From: Cantharellus purpuraceus
Taxonomy: Eukaryota > Basidiomycota > Agaricomycetes > Cantharellales > Hydnaceae
DNA length: 64,000 nt
Reading direction: 5' to 3'
Assembly (NCBI GenBank): GCA_025174535.1
Contig: JALBUN010000050.1
Span: 310,001-374,000 of the forward strand
Part shown: piece after piece, positions 1-11,591 of the stretch
Layout: each line of letters opens with the position of its first letter
How positions within the stretch are numbered: the first letter of the stretch is position 1
Translations under genes and position numbers: made by a program
The notes under the pieces: generated by a model
The model's input: only the letters and a program-made list of their open reading frames with translations
Databases searched by the model: none
Told to the model about the DNA's origin: nothing

Positions 1-919
1 TGACATGGCTTTATCTTTGTTATTGACCGGGCGGCCACTCCGAGAGGGTGTAGTGGGTGTAAGGTCAGCGGTCTCTGATGCCTCTTTTGTAGCGTTCTGA
101 CTCGCAGATGAAGGATCACCATCCTCCTCCTCATCTGCGATCTCTAGTGGCAAGCAGGATATTATCAAAGGCTGAAGACAACACTATATGGCGCTTTCAG
201 GACTCACCCTCTCCGTAAACATCAGGATGTTCTCTAAAGCAGTCTTGCATATTCTTGAATTTTTCGACACAATCTATACCCTTTGGCTCCTGTTCCGAGT
301 AAACAAAGCACGAAAATGCTTCGCGGAACTGTTGTCCACATGGACCATGTGCCATTCCACCGAGGCATGGACAGTCCCAATTAATCTCGCCTGTCACGGG
401 GTCGAACGCGCCAGCACCCTCCTCCTCTCCCTCAGCGTCACCTCCTGGCCTGTTTTCGGTATTACCATTCTGGGCGACTGCATCAGTCGTCGAGTCTGGC
501 GGGTATCCAGGACCCATGTCGCCCTTGGAATGTCGAGCGCCTTCCTTCTCAACTGGATCATCGACCCGCGTAGGCTTTAGCCTTATGGGACGTTCTGGTG
601 CTGAGGCAAGAGTAGCATCCGCTTCCACCTCTTCTCGGCCTGAACTCGAAGACTTGGGTGGAGGTTCTGTAATGAAAAGGAGACGCGTGTCAATGAGATC
701 AAAACACCGAGAGTGAGATGTCTGACGTTTTGGTAGGGCATCTAACGCGATGTGTTGTTCGGACCCTGCTATTCGCCAGCCAGCATACCCAGCGACGGCG
801 AGCGACACTCCAAGAACAAGTGTGATGCGTTCTGGCACGCGTCGCCGGTGTGCAGGCGGTGCATGGGCGTGCAAAAATCGAATAGAATGTCGAAGAGGGA
901 GGCGTGCAAGAGGACGCAT
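1..919 (-). CDS. MIA40: Mia40, mitochondrial intermembrane-space import oxidoreductase (3' end cut by window edge)
   Basis: Mia40 oxidises incoming cysteine-rich proteins in the intermembrane space and so traps them there, passing electrons to Erv1. The CPC redox motif (WDCPCLGG) is visible, followed by the twin CX9C helices ([11 protein letters not shown] and [11 protein letters not shown]) and the family motif [10 protein letters not shown]. The N-terminus has an Arg-rich presequence and one hydrophobic segment ([16 protein letters not shown]), as in fungal forms that are anchored in the inner membrane. An intron at about 144-207 joins the core to an acidic tail ([11 protein letters not shown]) that runs off the window. 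A second, 60-nt in-frame intron is likely at about 669-728. The start is the ATG ending at 919. It is divergent to the BTB gene. Identification is firm; only the tail is incomplete. Confidence 0.93.
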
Positions 920-1178
920 GAGAGTAGATGCTTGCTCAGCCTCGTACTTTTTTTACAGCCGCACTACGTATTCTGGTCTATGTCAGCCTCGGCTTCTTCC
1001 GAGATCGCAGAGCTTCATTAAGCCTTGCCTTGAGGCTGCAACGCAGTGTGGATAGATACACTGACTGTAGGCATCCCAGACAACAGTCATAACAACAGAC
1101 GATAGAACGGGCGCGTTGCCTTCATGTCTACTAACCCCTCTCACATCCTCATAGCCAGGAACTCTCGCTCACCACACC
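920..1178. promoter_or_regulatory. Shared upstream region of MIA40 and the BTB gene
   Basis: These 259 bases separate two divergent start codons and must hold both core promoters. I see no convincing TATA box or known factor site. Confidence 0.4.
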
Positions 1179-3479
1179 ATGCACAGCAGTCTTCGTCAGT
1201 GACTTTATACAATATACCAACTGTCGTTGACGTCTCTATTTAATAGCATCTCTTCCCCAGAAGTCGAAACAGCCGCTGCGTCAGGCGTATTTCGCTCCTC
1301 GGGCTCTCCCCCATGGCTGCTGGAGGAATGTGGCTCTGCTGATGTCTCTGAGCTAGAATTTGCGTCTACGGACGAGTTGGAGGATGTTGCCATTGAGGTT
1401 GATGAGACGTTCACAAAGCGCGCGCGATGGCCTGGTACAGTCAAGATCGTTGTTGAGTCCACAACTTTCTGGTGAGTCTCCTCGTCTTCTTTTTTGACTT
1501 GCGCGGTCCATTGATGTTTATGACAAGGGCTCATAAGGACATTCTATTGTTTGCGTCGCCGTTCTTTGAGGCTGCTCTGAGCGGAAAGTGCGTTGTCATC
1601 TTTATGATTTATCTCCCAGACCCTTTAACACGGAAGCTCGTACAGCTGGTCAGAAACAGGACGCCCACTTTCCATGTCTTCAGTTATCACAATATCACAA
1701 CCCCCCGTTGTTCCTGGAGACAAGACTAATCTGGAGCCGTCGGAGGGCATCACTTTTGCGCCCGCCCCGGACTCAGATGAAGATGTTGACGACTTTGATG
1801 ACTCGTTCGAGGATGCTCTTGCAGAGAGCTCAAAAAGAAACCCATCCCTTTCGGCAACACACAGCTCGCAACCGGAAGGCTCTGATACCAAAAAGATCGA
1901 AACACGGGATAAGCAGTCGGAGTGTGGTTTAGGGCAGACGATAAAAGGAAGAAACGTCGATGAAGAAAAGGCCAGAGCGAGGGTAGGAAGTCTGGAGAAA
2001 TTGCAAGGTGGATCCAGCAAGGATGGGAAGGAGAAGGACACTGCACAGGACACGGTTGCTGAGAAGGCGAGAGAGGAGAGAGAGAAAGAGAAGGACGAAG
2101 AGAAGGATAAGTTGGCACTTCATCCGGTCAGAATAAAACCTCGACGCAGAAGCTCGCGGGTGCCCGAGGCCATCATTGTCTTGAAAGAGGAGAAGGCGAG
2201 CCTGATTCTTAAATATAGTTGTATCAATCCCACTGATAATTAATCCTCAAGGCAAGCACTTTCCATGACTTCTTGCGTTATGTCTACCCACAGTACGTAC
2301 ATTTACTTCCCGACGCCGACAAAACTAAATGAGAACTTCAGCTTGGATTGCACAATAACATGGTATTTCACCACGTTTCTGCATAATGTTTATTCTGACC
2401 TTTTACTCGAAGGAATAATGTGGAAGGACTGTAAGTTGTGTGATAAAATTGGCCATGTCGCTAGTGATCGAGTATTTCGGACACGCAGCATGAACATCTC
2501 CCATAAACTCGTCGTGCCATCATTGCAGCGTGCCTGTCTCGATTTCCTCCTTACGCATGCCGCTGGCAGACCCATCAAGGCCATGCGAATAGCGGAACTG
2601 TTTGAAGAGGAGGACTTATACCGTGAGTGTAGTCGTTTCGTGCTCGACAATCCAGGTATGTTCTTTTGAAGCTGCAGATCTTGGTTTGTGTTGATACTTT
2701 GCAGGTGGATGGTAAGCGTTCTACGTGTCATCAGTTGCAGTTAGCTGAATTCTCATGTGTAAGGTCTGACTCCGAGATACAAACCTTGTCACAGGAAACT
2801 TTATTGAAGCTCGAGAAGCGGTATGTCTCTTACTTTTACACCGCAAACCTGACTGTTAAATGTCACTAAGGCGAAATTGGTTTCTTGAACGGGTGCTTAA
2901 GCTCGGACTCACTAATGTTGCCAAGGAATACCAGTGTGTAGGTTGCATCTACTCGAGTATACCGAGGTTACTAGATTCCACGTGTCTTTTTTAGTGCTCA
3001 ACGTGCCCTGACCCAGCCAGCTGTGCGCGGCTTTTGGAAGAGAAATGGAAACAAGCATATCACGCCGTGTTCCGCTTTGGTAAGCGATTTTGGAGTGTCA
3101 GGAGGGGTGCCGTTGAATATCCTGATCAGGGCCTTGTCAGCCAAGTATGGTGTATCGATATTTGCGGACATTGGAGGGCGTGAGCCCTCCGCTGTCATTA
3201 ACCCATCTCAGCTGTCAGACGACCGCAAAGAGCTTCACAGCAACTCGTACGTGGTTGGTCTGCGCTTTCTCCATCGTTCTTTACATTTGAACCGTTGTCT
3301 CTGATGCAGTGTTCGATCGTATGTTCAGCCTGGGCGTGCGAGGCAGTGGCACGGATACCACGCCGTTGGGTGTCCGTGTTGCAGGCGCAGCATCAGGTCC
3401 ACGACGCCATTTTCTCTATTGCTCACTAAAGCCCGAGCCTTCTGGCGCGAAGACGAGAAGGTCTAGGGAGGCACTGTAG
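1179..3479 (+). CDS. BTB/POZ domain protein with a large insertion in the BTB fold
   Basis: This is a fungal BTB protein of unknown role; BTB domains dimerise and often recruit Cul3. The product is about 580 residues from roughly ten exons. The first coding exon is only 20 nt (1179-1198), and intron 1199-1246 restores the frame. The BTB start is clear (HKDILLFASPFFEAALSG then GNWSETGRPLS). An acidic, Lys/Glu-rich stretch of about 170 residues follows before the fold resumes (IIVLKEEK-ASTFHDFLRYVYPH). The C-terminal half continues with NISHKLVVPSLQRACLDFLL, AMRIAELFEEEDLYREC, a Cys-rich patch (CCSTCPDPASC) and FDRMFSLGVRGSGTDTT, which are conserved landmarks of this Agaricomycete family. The intron at 2196-2251 appears to be of GC-AG type. 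Family assignment is solid; function is unknown. Confidence 0.85.
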
Positions 3480-3844
3480 CACCATCACCATCTAGCCGGC
3501 AAACTCCATTATGATCTATTTCATCGTCTCGTTCATTCATACCTTTACTCTCGAGCGAATCTGGTTGTACACATAGTGCAAGATGGGTGCTGGTGTATTT
3601 ATTGCTCATAAGTTACCCTGATTTTTGGCCCCAGTCGCCAGCAAGATCTCCATTGAAACACCAAAGAACTAATTAGATGATGCTATGACAAGTAGGAAAA
3701 CATATAACACTAGATAGCGAAGAGTACAACTATACAGAGAATGTTACATATCAACAATTAGTATCTGAGTTGAAGACAGGTTCTCTTACAGTGAAAATGC
3801 TAGTACATGTAGAAAGCCTACAAGTGAACTTGACGGATGGCAAA
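3480..3844. other. Convergent 3' intergenic region
   Basis: These 365 bases lie between two converging stop codons and presumably hold both 3' untranslated regions. No coding or RNA signal seen. Confidence 0.5.
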
Positions 3845-6800
3845 TCAAGGTACGGAAGTGAGCTGAGATTTGTTGAAGTCAATACCAAGCCCACAAAGCA
3901 AAATGTCAAAAGGTGTTCTCACCGTCGTCACATTAGGAAGAACAGCTGGTAACAAAGAATTCTGCTTGCAAATCACGATGAGCTCATGTCCGCTAAGCTT
4001 CTGTGTCACGGCCTCCCGCAAGATATCGAGAGACAAGGCTTTGGCGGCCTTCTGTACTTCTCGAATAGTATCCGACTCTGGATCCTGAGGTTGCTTGGTT
4101 GGTCGGGGCTGTCTCAAGGATAATGCCCATTGATGGCAAACGAGCGCATCCTCAGCCGAGAACATGTACCGTCGCCTCCTTCCCTTTTGATCACTAAACG
4201 CAACCTGAAATGTGTTGCGCATAAAGTGCCGCTCGACCACCACGGTCTTGCTGAACGGAATGCCAGTGTAGAGTGAAGCATTAGCACCCACCAACGAGAA
4301 AATTATAGATTTGGGCCCAAGACTTGACCCCGTCACACGGAATGCGACTTCTGTGGATCGTGCAAAGTTGAGTTCAGGCTGGTCGAAAGTCAGTCCCTCC
4401 TGACTGTGCAGCTGGATTTGCAAATGAGGATCAGGATGGGGAATCCGTAGTGTGATCGGATCGGACTGCACGCGGTAGGCCAAATGGTTCGGGGGTGATC
4501 GCTTAAACATGATGGGGTATTGTATGCGACCGAATTGTGCATCAGCCGCCCAACGAAGAGGATCCCTTCGTAGGGAATAATAAATATCATCGATCAGTCC
4601 GTCCGAAATTAAGCCTCGGGGGTCGACAGCTCGAACTATTGCCTCCCATTCAGCGTGAAAGTCTCGCAGCTGGGAGAGGTTTTGCGGCGTTTTATGGATC
4701 TGATTGTCTAATTGAACAAGAATGCGGACTAGCTTCATTGCAACATCCTTGTCAAAAGAAACGACTCGAGTGTTCGCGTCAAACCACTTGCTTGCAAAAG
4801 TGTTGAGCAGATGCTCCTGTGCGTATTCTGGAGATTCGGTTGGGAGTCGGACGGACAACAGAAAAGTCCGGAGTGCGTGATCGATTCTAACGCCGGAAAA
4901 CCCGAAACAATCAAGGTATGATTTCAGAACACTCTTGTGAGATTTCTTGCAAAGGTAACCTCCAAGTCGAGTTCGGTCGAGCTCGAATGTGTTGAACAAT
5001 AGTTTGCCAAGCTGTCCTTGATCTTCGTCCAAACCGGAGCCTTGCAATAAGTTGGATACCGCCTTCTCAGCATTAGCGCCAAAATCGCGCACGAATTGTT
5101 GGACGAGTGGATGCCGAGTAGGTGAGGACACGCACTCATCCCGATTAGTGATCACTTGGACGGTGTTAAGGTCAATAATGCTTTTGACTACAAAAGACCT
5201 ATCCATGGCCTTGTGCGTTGCTTCCAAGGGTTTTGCAACCACAAGAATATCGTTGAACAGAAAGAGGAAGCGCTCTCGGATTGTGTCCGAGTCGATGACT
5301 TGTGTAACCGATGATGACATGATCAGTTTACGTGGAGGGTCCTCAAGAAAGCCCCATGCATTATGGTCATTTGGATCGCGAGCAAGAAGAGCATCAAGAC
5401 GTCGAAATACCACTGACGCTCGGTCCGGAGGTTGAACAGGCGTCTCGGGTGACTGCTTGTACGACAGACTGCTGTCCGTATTTGAAGCTGAAGGCGTCCA
5501 CGAGCGATCAGACACCCCAGGTTCAGGAATAATAGACAAGGCCGGGCGGGGTTTTTGCAGTCCGGAGGAAGCAACATCTCCGTCAGTCTCGCTATCACGT
5601 TTATACGCACTGTCCGATGACGAGAGAGAACTTTGCTGGCTCTGGACCCTTGTCACCCCGTTGGGAGAAGCAAACGGATCAGATGGAAGATCCAGTGTGT
5701 CATGATCCACTATACGAGCTGCTCGTCTACTACCCTTCGGAGTCGCTGAAGTGTTACTGGTGCTCTCTTCGAAATCCGTCGTACTCTCACTGCTCGGCTT
5801 ATGCATAAGTCGATCTTTGAACTTTGACTGGGCTGCGGTATTAGATCCCAATCCTGATCCCATCTCTACATCAGAGCGTACATCCTGTATGGGTGGCGAT
5901 ATCATAGAGGGAGAGATGGGAGTCGTCGGAGACTGTGATGTGGTGAAAAACTTGTTAACCTTATACCACTTGCGCACGTCTTTTCGGGACATGGGTAGCC
6001 ATGACCCTGATGTATTTGGGGTGGTAGTTTGTATTGACGTCAAAAGAGACGGTTCTCCCTCCGTACTAAATGCTGGATTACGATACTTTTGAAGCAGACC
6101 ACTGTCCGAATATTGGTGCGAGAGTTTCCGCTCCCGAATCTCAATTTCCGTTGCACCATTGGCAGTTGGCGCGTCAGATACTGGGTCTGACACGTCGCGC
6201 GGCAAATTTGGAGACGACAGGGAAGCAGAGACAGACATGCCCCGCGAACGATGCTTTTTCCGCTCTTCGTCGAGCTTCATAAGGCCAGGAAATGGCATGA
6301 GCTTCGCATCCGCATACTTCGTAAAATCAGCAGGAGACGCAGGAGGTACGGGAGAAGCACCACCACGGTGAGGAGTGACTGGCGAAAGAGACAGTATTGA
6401 TGTCGAAGCAGAGGCAGTTTGCATAGGTAGGTGTCTTGAATGTTCCTGCGCTAGTTGGGCATGTGCAGCGGCTGGTGAATTCCACGCTGATGGAGGAGCT
6501 GTGGAAGGAGGGCCATGACTCGAATGCTCCACTTTTCCGCTCGTCCCACTCGCGCCACTTTCCCTGTTAGTGGTTTTCTCCTCGCGTCTTGTTGTACTGT
6601 TCGTCCGAGAGCGCCGTCCAGTCACAGAACCACTTCGTGCGACAAATGTCTTTACTTTTGCCCACGTAGTCTTCTCATTACCGTCGGTTGTACGCTTTGA
6701 TAATGTCTCCCTATCAGTCTGCACCTCCTCGTAGTCAGTGCCAATGTCCGTGAGAGACTCTGGTCGCAGAGGAAAGATGCTTGTTGTATTAGGGAAATTT

Positions 6801-8669
6801 GCCAGCGCTGGGGAGGGCCCAAGGGATGAGTCGACCGACTCGCGCGTTGGAGTAGATCTCGAAAGTGCGAGCCCTGAGGAGGGTGATGGTGATGGATAGA
6901 ATCCGCCACCGTTGGGTGATGGTGTAGCTGCCGTGCGAGTATCATGGTGAGAAGAAGGAACTGGTGATCTCTGCTCCTGCGTTGACGGGTCCACACTGTC
7001 CTCTTCTTCATCTTGAATAGCGATAACAGGGTCATGGGCAGCATCTGGAAATGATCAGCATATTCCTCAAAAAATTGCGCTTCTACTTACAACTACCGGG
7101 CCACTCAATGCCATTGCCATTTGTAATCTTCTCGTTCCAGACCCGACGTGCCTTCATCTCCTCACGGTATACAATCTCTTCCTCCTCCTCCTCGTCACGT
7201 GGACGTTCCTTGAGTGGAGTATTGAACGGGCTTTTAGGGAAAGTATCCTGCTGATAGTTCGGGCCAAGAGTATCAGACGACATGATCACGGGTACGACAT
7301 CCCCTGAGGATACAGTCGTGGATGACGGCGCATCAGATGTGTGCGGCGCACGAATGCGATCGCCATTAATATCCACATGGCCAGAGGAATTGTCGCGCGG
7401 TGGTGTACGAGGCGGGATAGGAGAAGGTTGTGGAATAGAGTGCTCAGACTCAGCAGTAGAAGGTTCTTCGTCATCCTCTATAACGACGTCATCCCGCCGA
7501 AGAGGACCCAACTCAAACGTCCACTGCTGGAGGGCTACAGGGTTTGAGTGAGCTTCAGAAACTTTTGAATTGTGTTCCTCTTCCGGTGGAGGGGAAGGTG
7601 GTGGAGGCGGTAGCGGCGGAGGTGGCACCCGAGCCTGAGCAGTAAGGGTAGGAAGAGATAGATGGGGTGACTCGGGATATTGGTGCATGGGCAAGTTGTT
7701 AGTAGGAACAATGGGGGTGTTGGGGGAAGTAGACGTCGGTTCGCGGTCGTCAACTATGACAGATCCCCCTGCACCTGAACCCGTCCCCGACGACCTCCGC
7801 GAACGTCGCCTCCGCCTCTTCGAGGGCATGGGTAGAATCTCTTCACCACCACTGGTTGTAAGTTCGTCCGCCTGGTTGCCTACGCGGTGTTGAAGACGAC
7901 CAATCATCCGCTGGCGAGCGACGGCTCGCTCACTGCCCGTTACGGTGTTACTCCGTGACATTGGTGTTGGTTTTGGTGACGGTGACGGCTGGGGCGGCTC
8001 AAGGTTTGAGGTAGCACCTGTGAGTTTGAGCATAGCGGCGGCGCGGGAGGCGCTTTGAGACCGGAAGAGCCCAGCACCGAGCCGCTGTTGAAGGTCTTGA
8101 AGGGTGGGGACAGCCCCTGGAGTAGGACTGGAGGGTGCACCGGGTGGGACAAAGGGAAGCCGCGTTCCTGCAGTGATTCCAACAGGTCGTGACGGTGTGG
8201 GGGAGGCGACGGGAATGTCATCGAAGGCGGGGAGGAAGCCAAGCTTGGCTTCGGGGGAAGACTCGGATGGGGGAGGGCTCTTGGACGGTTTGATATCCTT
8301 TAATTCCCCCGAGCGAGAGCGAGAACGCGACCTAGAACGTCGTTTACGTTTGGGAGAGGAGGGAGGAAGAGAGGACGGCTGCTGGTCCGACTGCTCGTGT
8401 TCCTCGGATTGCTCGGGTTCCCCTGGCTCAGAGTGAACTGTCTTCTGTCTGCCCTGGGTACGCCGCTCGTCTTCGCGCTCGTCGGAAGTGACGTTTTTGC
8501 TGCTGTCGTCGCCGTGTCTGCTACTTGCATCGTCCCTGCTCCTTTCGCCTTCGCTCGCGCCCTCGGGGTGCATGGGTGGACGGCGGCCACCCTTGATGCG
8601 AGGCAACGAGGTGGCACGCTTGAGCTTAGCTACAGCACCAGCACGCACTTCAGCGTCGGAGGGCTGCAT
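3845..8669 (-). CDS. Large PH-Sec7-PH protein (Arf-GEF family, possibly catalytically inactive)
   Basis: Sec7 domains catalyse GDP/GTP exchange on Arf GTPases at membranes. Two large exons, 8669-7090 and 7036-3845, are joined by an intron whose donor follows WPGS. The product is about 1,580 residues. The N-terminal half is disordered, with an SR-dipeptide run (RSRSRSRSRS) and a poly-Pro run. Next comes a PH-like segment (RFLFLFNDILVVAKP), then Sec7 (FNTFELDRTRLGGYL, GVRIDHALRTFLLSVRLP, NTFASKWFDAN), then a C-terminal PH domain (FQVAFSDQKGRRRRYMFSAE, HQWALSLRQ). The loop that normally carries the glutamic finger reads GGYLCKKSHKSV and has no acidic residue. The start given is the first in-frame ATG; the frame stays open a little further upstream, so a short extra 5' exon is possible. 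Confidence 0.82.
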
Positions 8670-8884
8670 GTTAGAGGCACCAAGTCCTGGCTCGAGCTGC
8701 AAGTTGTGGTTGGCTTGTTGCAGGGAACGGCGTGTGTAAGCTGAACAAGGGCCAAAAAGGTCAATCGGGCGCGGTGATCATGAGGGACGCTGCCCTAGCG
8801 AAACTCGTTTTAGCTTGCACGTGTTTGCTTAGCTTCTATTCGCACAGCCAAAACAGCATTTTACTCTATCACACTTTCAACTGG

Positions 8885-9960
8885 CTATCCGGGCACTTTG
8901 TCCTTCTCCTTCTTCCATGACAGTCGAGGAAGCTCAAAGAAGTCTCCAAGCCGTCCATACATCACTCCTCCCAGCCTAGCTACAGGCAACAACTTGTCCG
9001 CATCCACCGTGCCTTTCTCATTGAGAAGCGAGTTTCGGACATGGATCATCCTGACGTGACCAAGAACCAATGTCCCGGTCATCTGCAAAGACCCCGGCGG
9101 GGAGAAGTCATGAAGATGGAACAGCTACACCAGGGTTTCATTCAAGCGCCCTTGACTCTTCTGTGAAAGGACCCACTTCGCATTCCATGCTGAACGCGCT
9201 TTCCTTGACTCTGGGAGGGCCTACGATTGTCTAGATTACAATTAGATCGATTGAGAAGGCTAGGAAACCCCAACGCTTACACTCGCCTCCCTAGTCAATC
9301 CGCTCCCAATCCATTCATCCACGTTCTCGGGTGCATCAATGGATGTGAAATTAGCATTCGTGATGAACGGTTCTGATATGATGTTAACTGTAAATCCTTT
9401 GGTGGCTCGAATGTTTTCACTAGTGTCCTTTTCCTTCTCCCGCGGGTGGGTAAAAGAGACGCTGATCAGAGGTGGATTGTGCGAGACCTACAGCAGTTCA
9501 GATCGGAAGGTTACATATACAGGAGTACGCTGTACCATGGAAAAGTAGCTACAATGTCCAGATGTGTTTAGTCTCGACTCCTGGACACCTTGTGGGGGAC
9601 CGACCTGAACGGTGCCAAGTTGGGAATACCAGAGGCAGATAGAGAAGAAACAAACGCGACTGGTCTTGGAATTATACCACTAACCATGAGAGGGTATATT
9701 TCCCTAAAAAAGTACCGGCAAATTCGTTAAAGACACGCATAACACGTTGCCACATACTTTATAGTTGCACGACTGGTATCGATGGACTTCCACCCCGCCT
9801 CTGCTTCTTTCTCCCATTCATCTGCTCCCACAGACCCCTGATACCCTTCCCCGTATTTCCACGCTGGATTAGGAGGCTTGATTTGGCGAAATGTGGGACC
9901 TGAGTTGAAAGACGGAAGCTTCGACGCGTCAGACCCGAAACCTCTAGGTTTCTCACATGT
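8885..9960 (-). CDS. Flavin-reductase-like FMN-binding split-barrel protein
   Basis: This family binds FMN in a split beta-barrel and includes flavin reductases and DIM6/NTAB-like flavoproteins; the substrate is unknown. Pieces on separate exons line up in order: FRQIKPPNPAWKYGEG at the N-terminus, HNPPLISVSFTH, ENIRATKGFTVNIISEPF, TSIDAPENVDEWIGSGLT, then GTLVLGHVRMIHVRNSLLN and LLPVARLGGVMYGR-LGDFFELPR at the C-terminus. These are conserved blocks of the fungal family and no frameshift was seen, so the gene looks intact. The stop is at 8885-8887. I could not find a convincing in-frame ATG near 9960; the first coding exon probably lies further upstream, so the 5' limit is approximate. Confidence 0.8.
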
Positions 9961-10218
9961 CCTTGAGCGGCAGGATCCTTGCCTCAAAGGACGATGAGTT
10001 GAAATGACTTGCGACTGTCTATTCACAAGTTTGCATATGAACTGGGGAGCAGCCCGACCTTGCCTGGCGCATAGCATACCCACTCTGGAGGATGTCGCAA
10101 AATGCCAAAGTCGGAGGCTGAAATGCCAAGTGGCACACACAACATTGCTTAGATATACTTCAGCGACGTGCAAAAAAGCACTGGAGAGGAGTCATTGTCA
10201 CTCACCTTACTGCAAGCC

Positions 10219-10950
10219 ATGGCAAATCCCATCCGCAACGCGAAATGCGGTAACGACGAGCTTCGATCCCACAACATCCAAGTAGTTGAGCTTTCGTTGT
10301 ATGCATTCTTCAATCAGAACTGGCTCTCCCACCTATGCCACCCGCCGTACTTCTCTTCTGTGAAACTCAAGATCGCTCCAGACAACAACACCTACAAGTT
10401 GCTGCACTGCCTTGATCTCGCATACAACCAACCCCAAAGTAGGCCAGGAAGCCGCTGTTGACAACTTCGTGCCAAACGATTGGAGATGTTGGGGTACGCG
10501 TCAGGTCGCCAAGTCATCATCATTACTCATCAGCCCCTTCCTTTGATCATCTGCGGCGCTCCGCTCAGACGGATGTTTGCCTCTGCGACGAGAATGCCTA
10601 TCTTCTGGGACAGAAAGATAACCGAAAAGATCCCGGGGCACAGCTCATCGCTGATGCCATCGCCGCCTATCAGCGAAATAACTTCATTCGAGAAAAGAGT
10701 TCTTCATATCCCAACTCTCGATGAGATCACCTTCTCCGGCATGCCATTTGTCGGAACCCCTTCTACCCTTGATGAGATAAAGGTTACCGCGAAACTCAAC
10801 AACGCTGTTATGGGCAGAACTTTTCCTGCCAATGCAGTTGTTGTTTATCGTGTCACACGGCTTTCGCGGCGCAATTGTGAAGGCATGAAATCATTGGGAA
10901 ACCGCACCACCATTCTCCCGTATTTCCAAGCGTTCAAGGCCTTTGTTTAG
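10219..10950 (+). pseudogene. Frameshifted remnant of a fungal lineage-specific protein family
   Basis: Successive conserved blocks of one Agaricomycete hypothetical family appear in order but in different frames: NDELRSHNIQVVE from 10219; EAAVDNFVPNDW after a shift near 10445; EMLGYASGRQVIIITHQPL and LPLIICGAPL in the next frame; TDVCLCDENAYLLGQKDNR and QLIADAIAAYQRNNFIREK in another; and finally IPTLDEITFSGMPFVGTP through RRNCEGMKSLGNR to FQAFKAFV and a stop at 10950. The switches fall within a few bases of each other, too tight for introns. I therefore read this as a decayed copy. The family has no function that I can name. Several sequencing errors are a less likely explanation. Confidence 0.65.
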
Positions 10951-11591
10951 CTACGGTGAGGTTTATTGCACTCTATTTTCATTATTCTTATTCCGAAAAG
11001 TATGCATCTATGTATTTCACATTATTTCTACTTAAAGTCGTGCAAGATCTGAACAGAGAGCTAGTCCCCGACTGTCTGATATTAGGCGAACCTCTTCAGA
11101 AGGTCAAAGAATTCTGTAGCCTCCCAGTCCGGTCATATAATTTACAATCGGGCAATCAATGGTTTCAAGTCGCAATCAGCTTCATTACTGTGAATAAATT
11201 TTCGTTTGTCCAGTAGGTCCGTCAACTTCGCCCCACTAACGATATTCACGGGCCATGCTAGTGTCGTCGACGAGTCAGCATGTTTTTCCTTGATCCGCTT
11301 GGATACCCCATCTCCATATTACTTCTCCAGGATACAGTGGCCTTCTAAAGCTCACGCCAAATTCGGCCTCTGTTGCGTACTACCATCAGAAAGCCGCTAT
11401 TGGAAATTCGCATAATGAATTTTCGTGGGAAGAGTGAGCGCCGGCAGCAATACTAATCAAATAGACAAACTTGCTCGCAAAGTCGCTTTGTGAGACAAGC
11501 AAGGTATAGCTGTTTTCGAGGACTTGATGAAATCGACGGAGTCCAATCGGACTCTGGAATCATCAGAAGTCAGTCAGTCTCATTAATTCTG
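10951..11591. other. Gene-poor stretch downstream of the pseudogene
   Basis: This is AT-richer sequence. Short coding-like scraps occur, for example VVQDLNRELVPDCLI near 11040 and RLDTPSPYYFSRIQWPS near 11305, which may be further debris of old genes. None forms a supportable gene. Confidence 0.35.
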
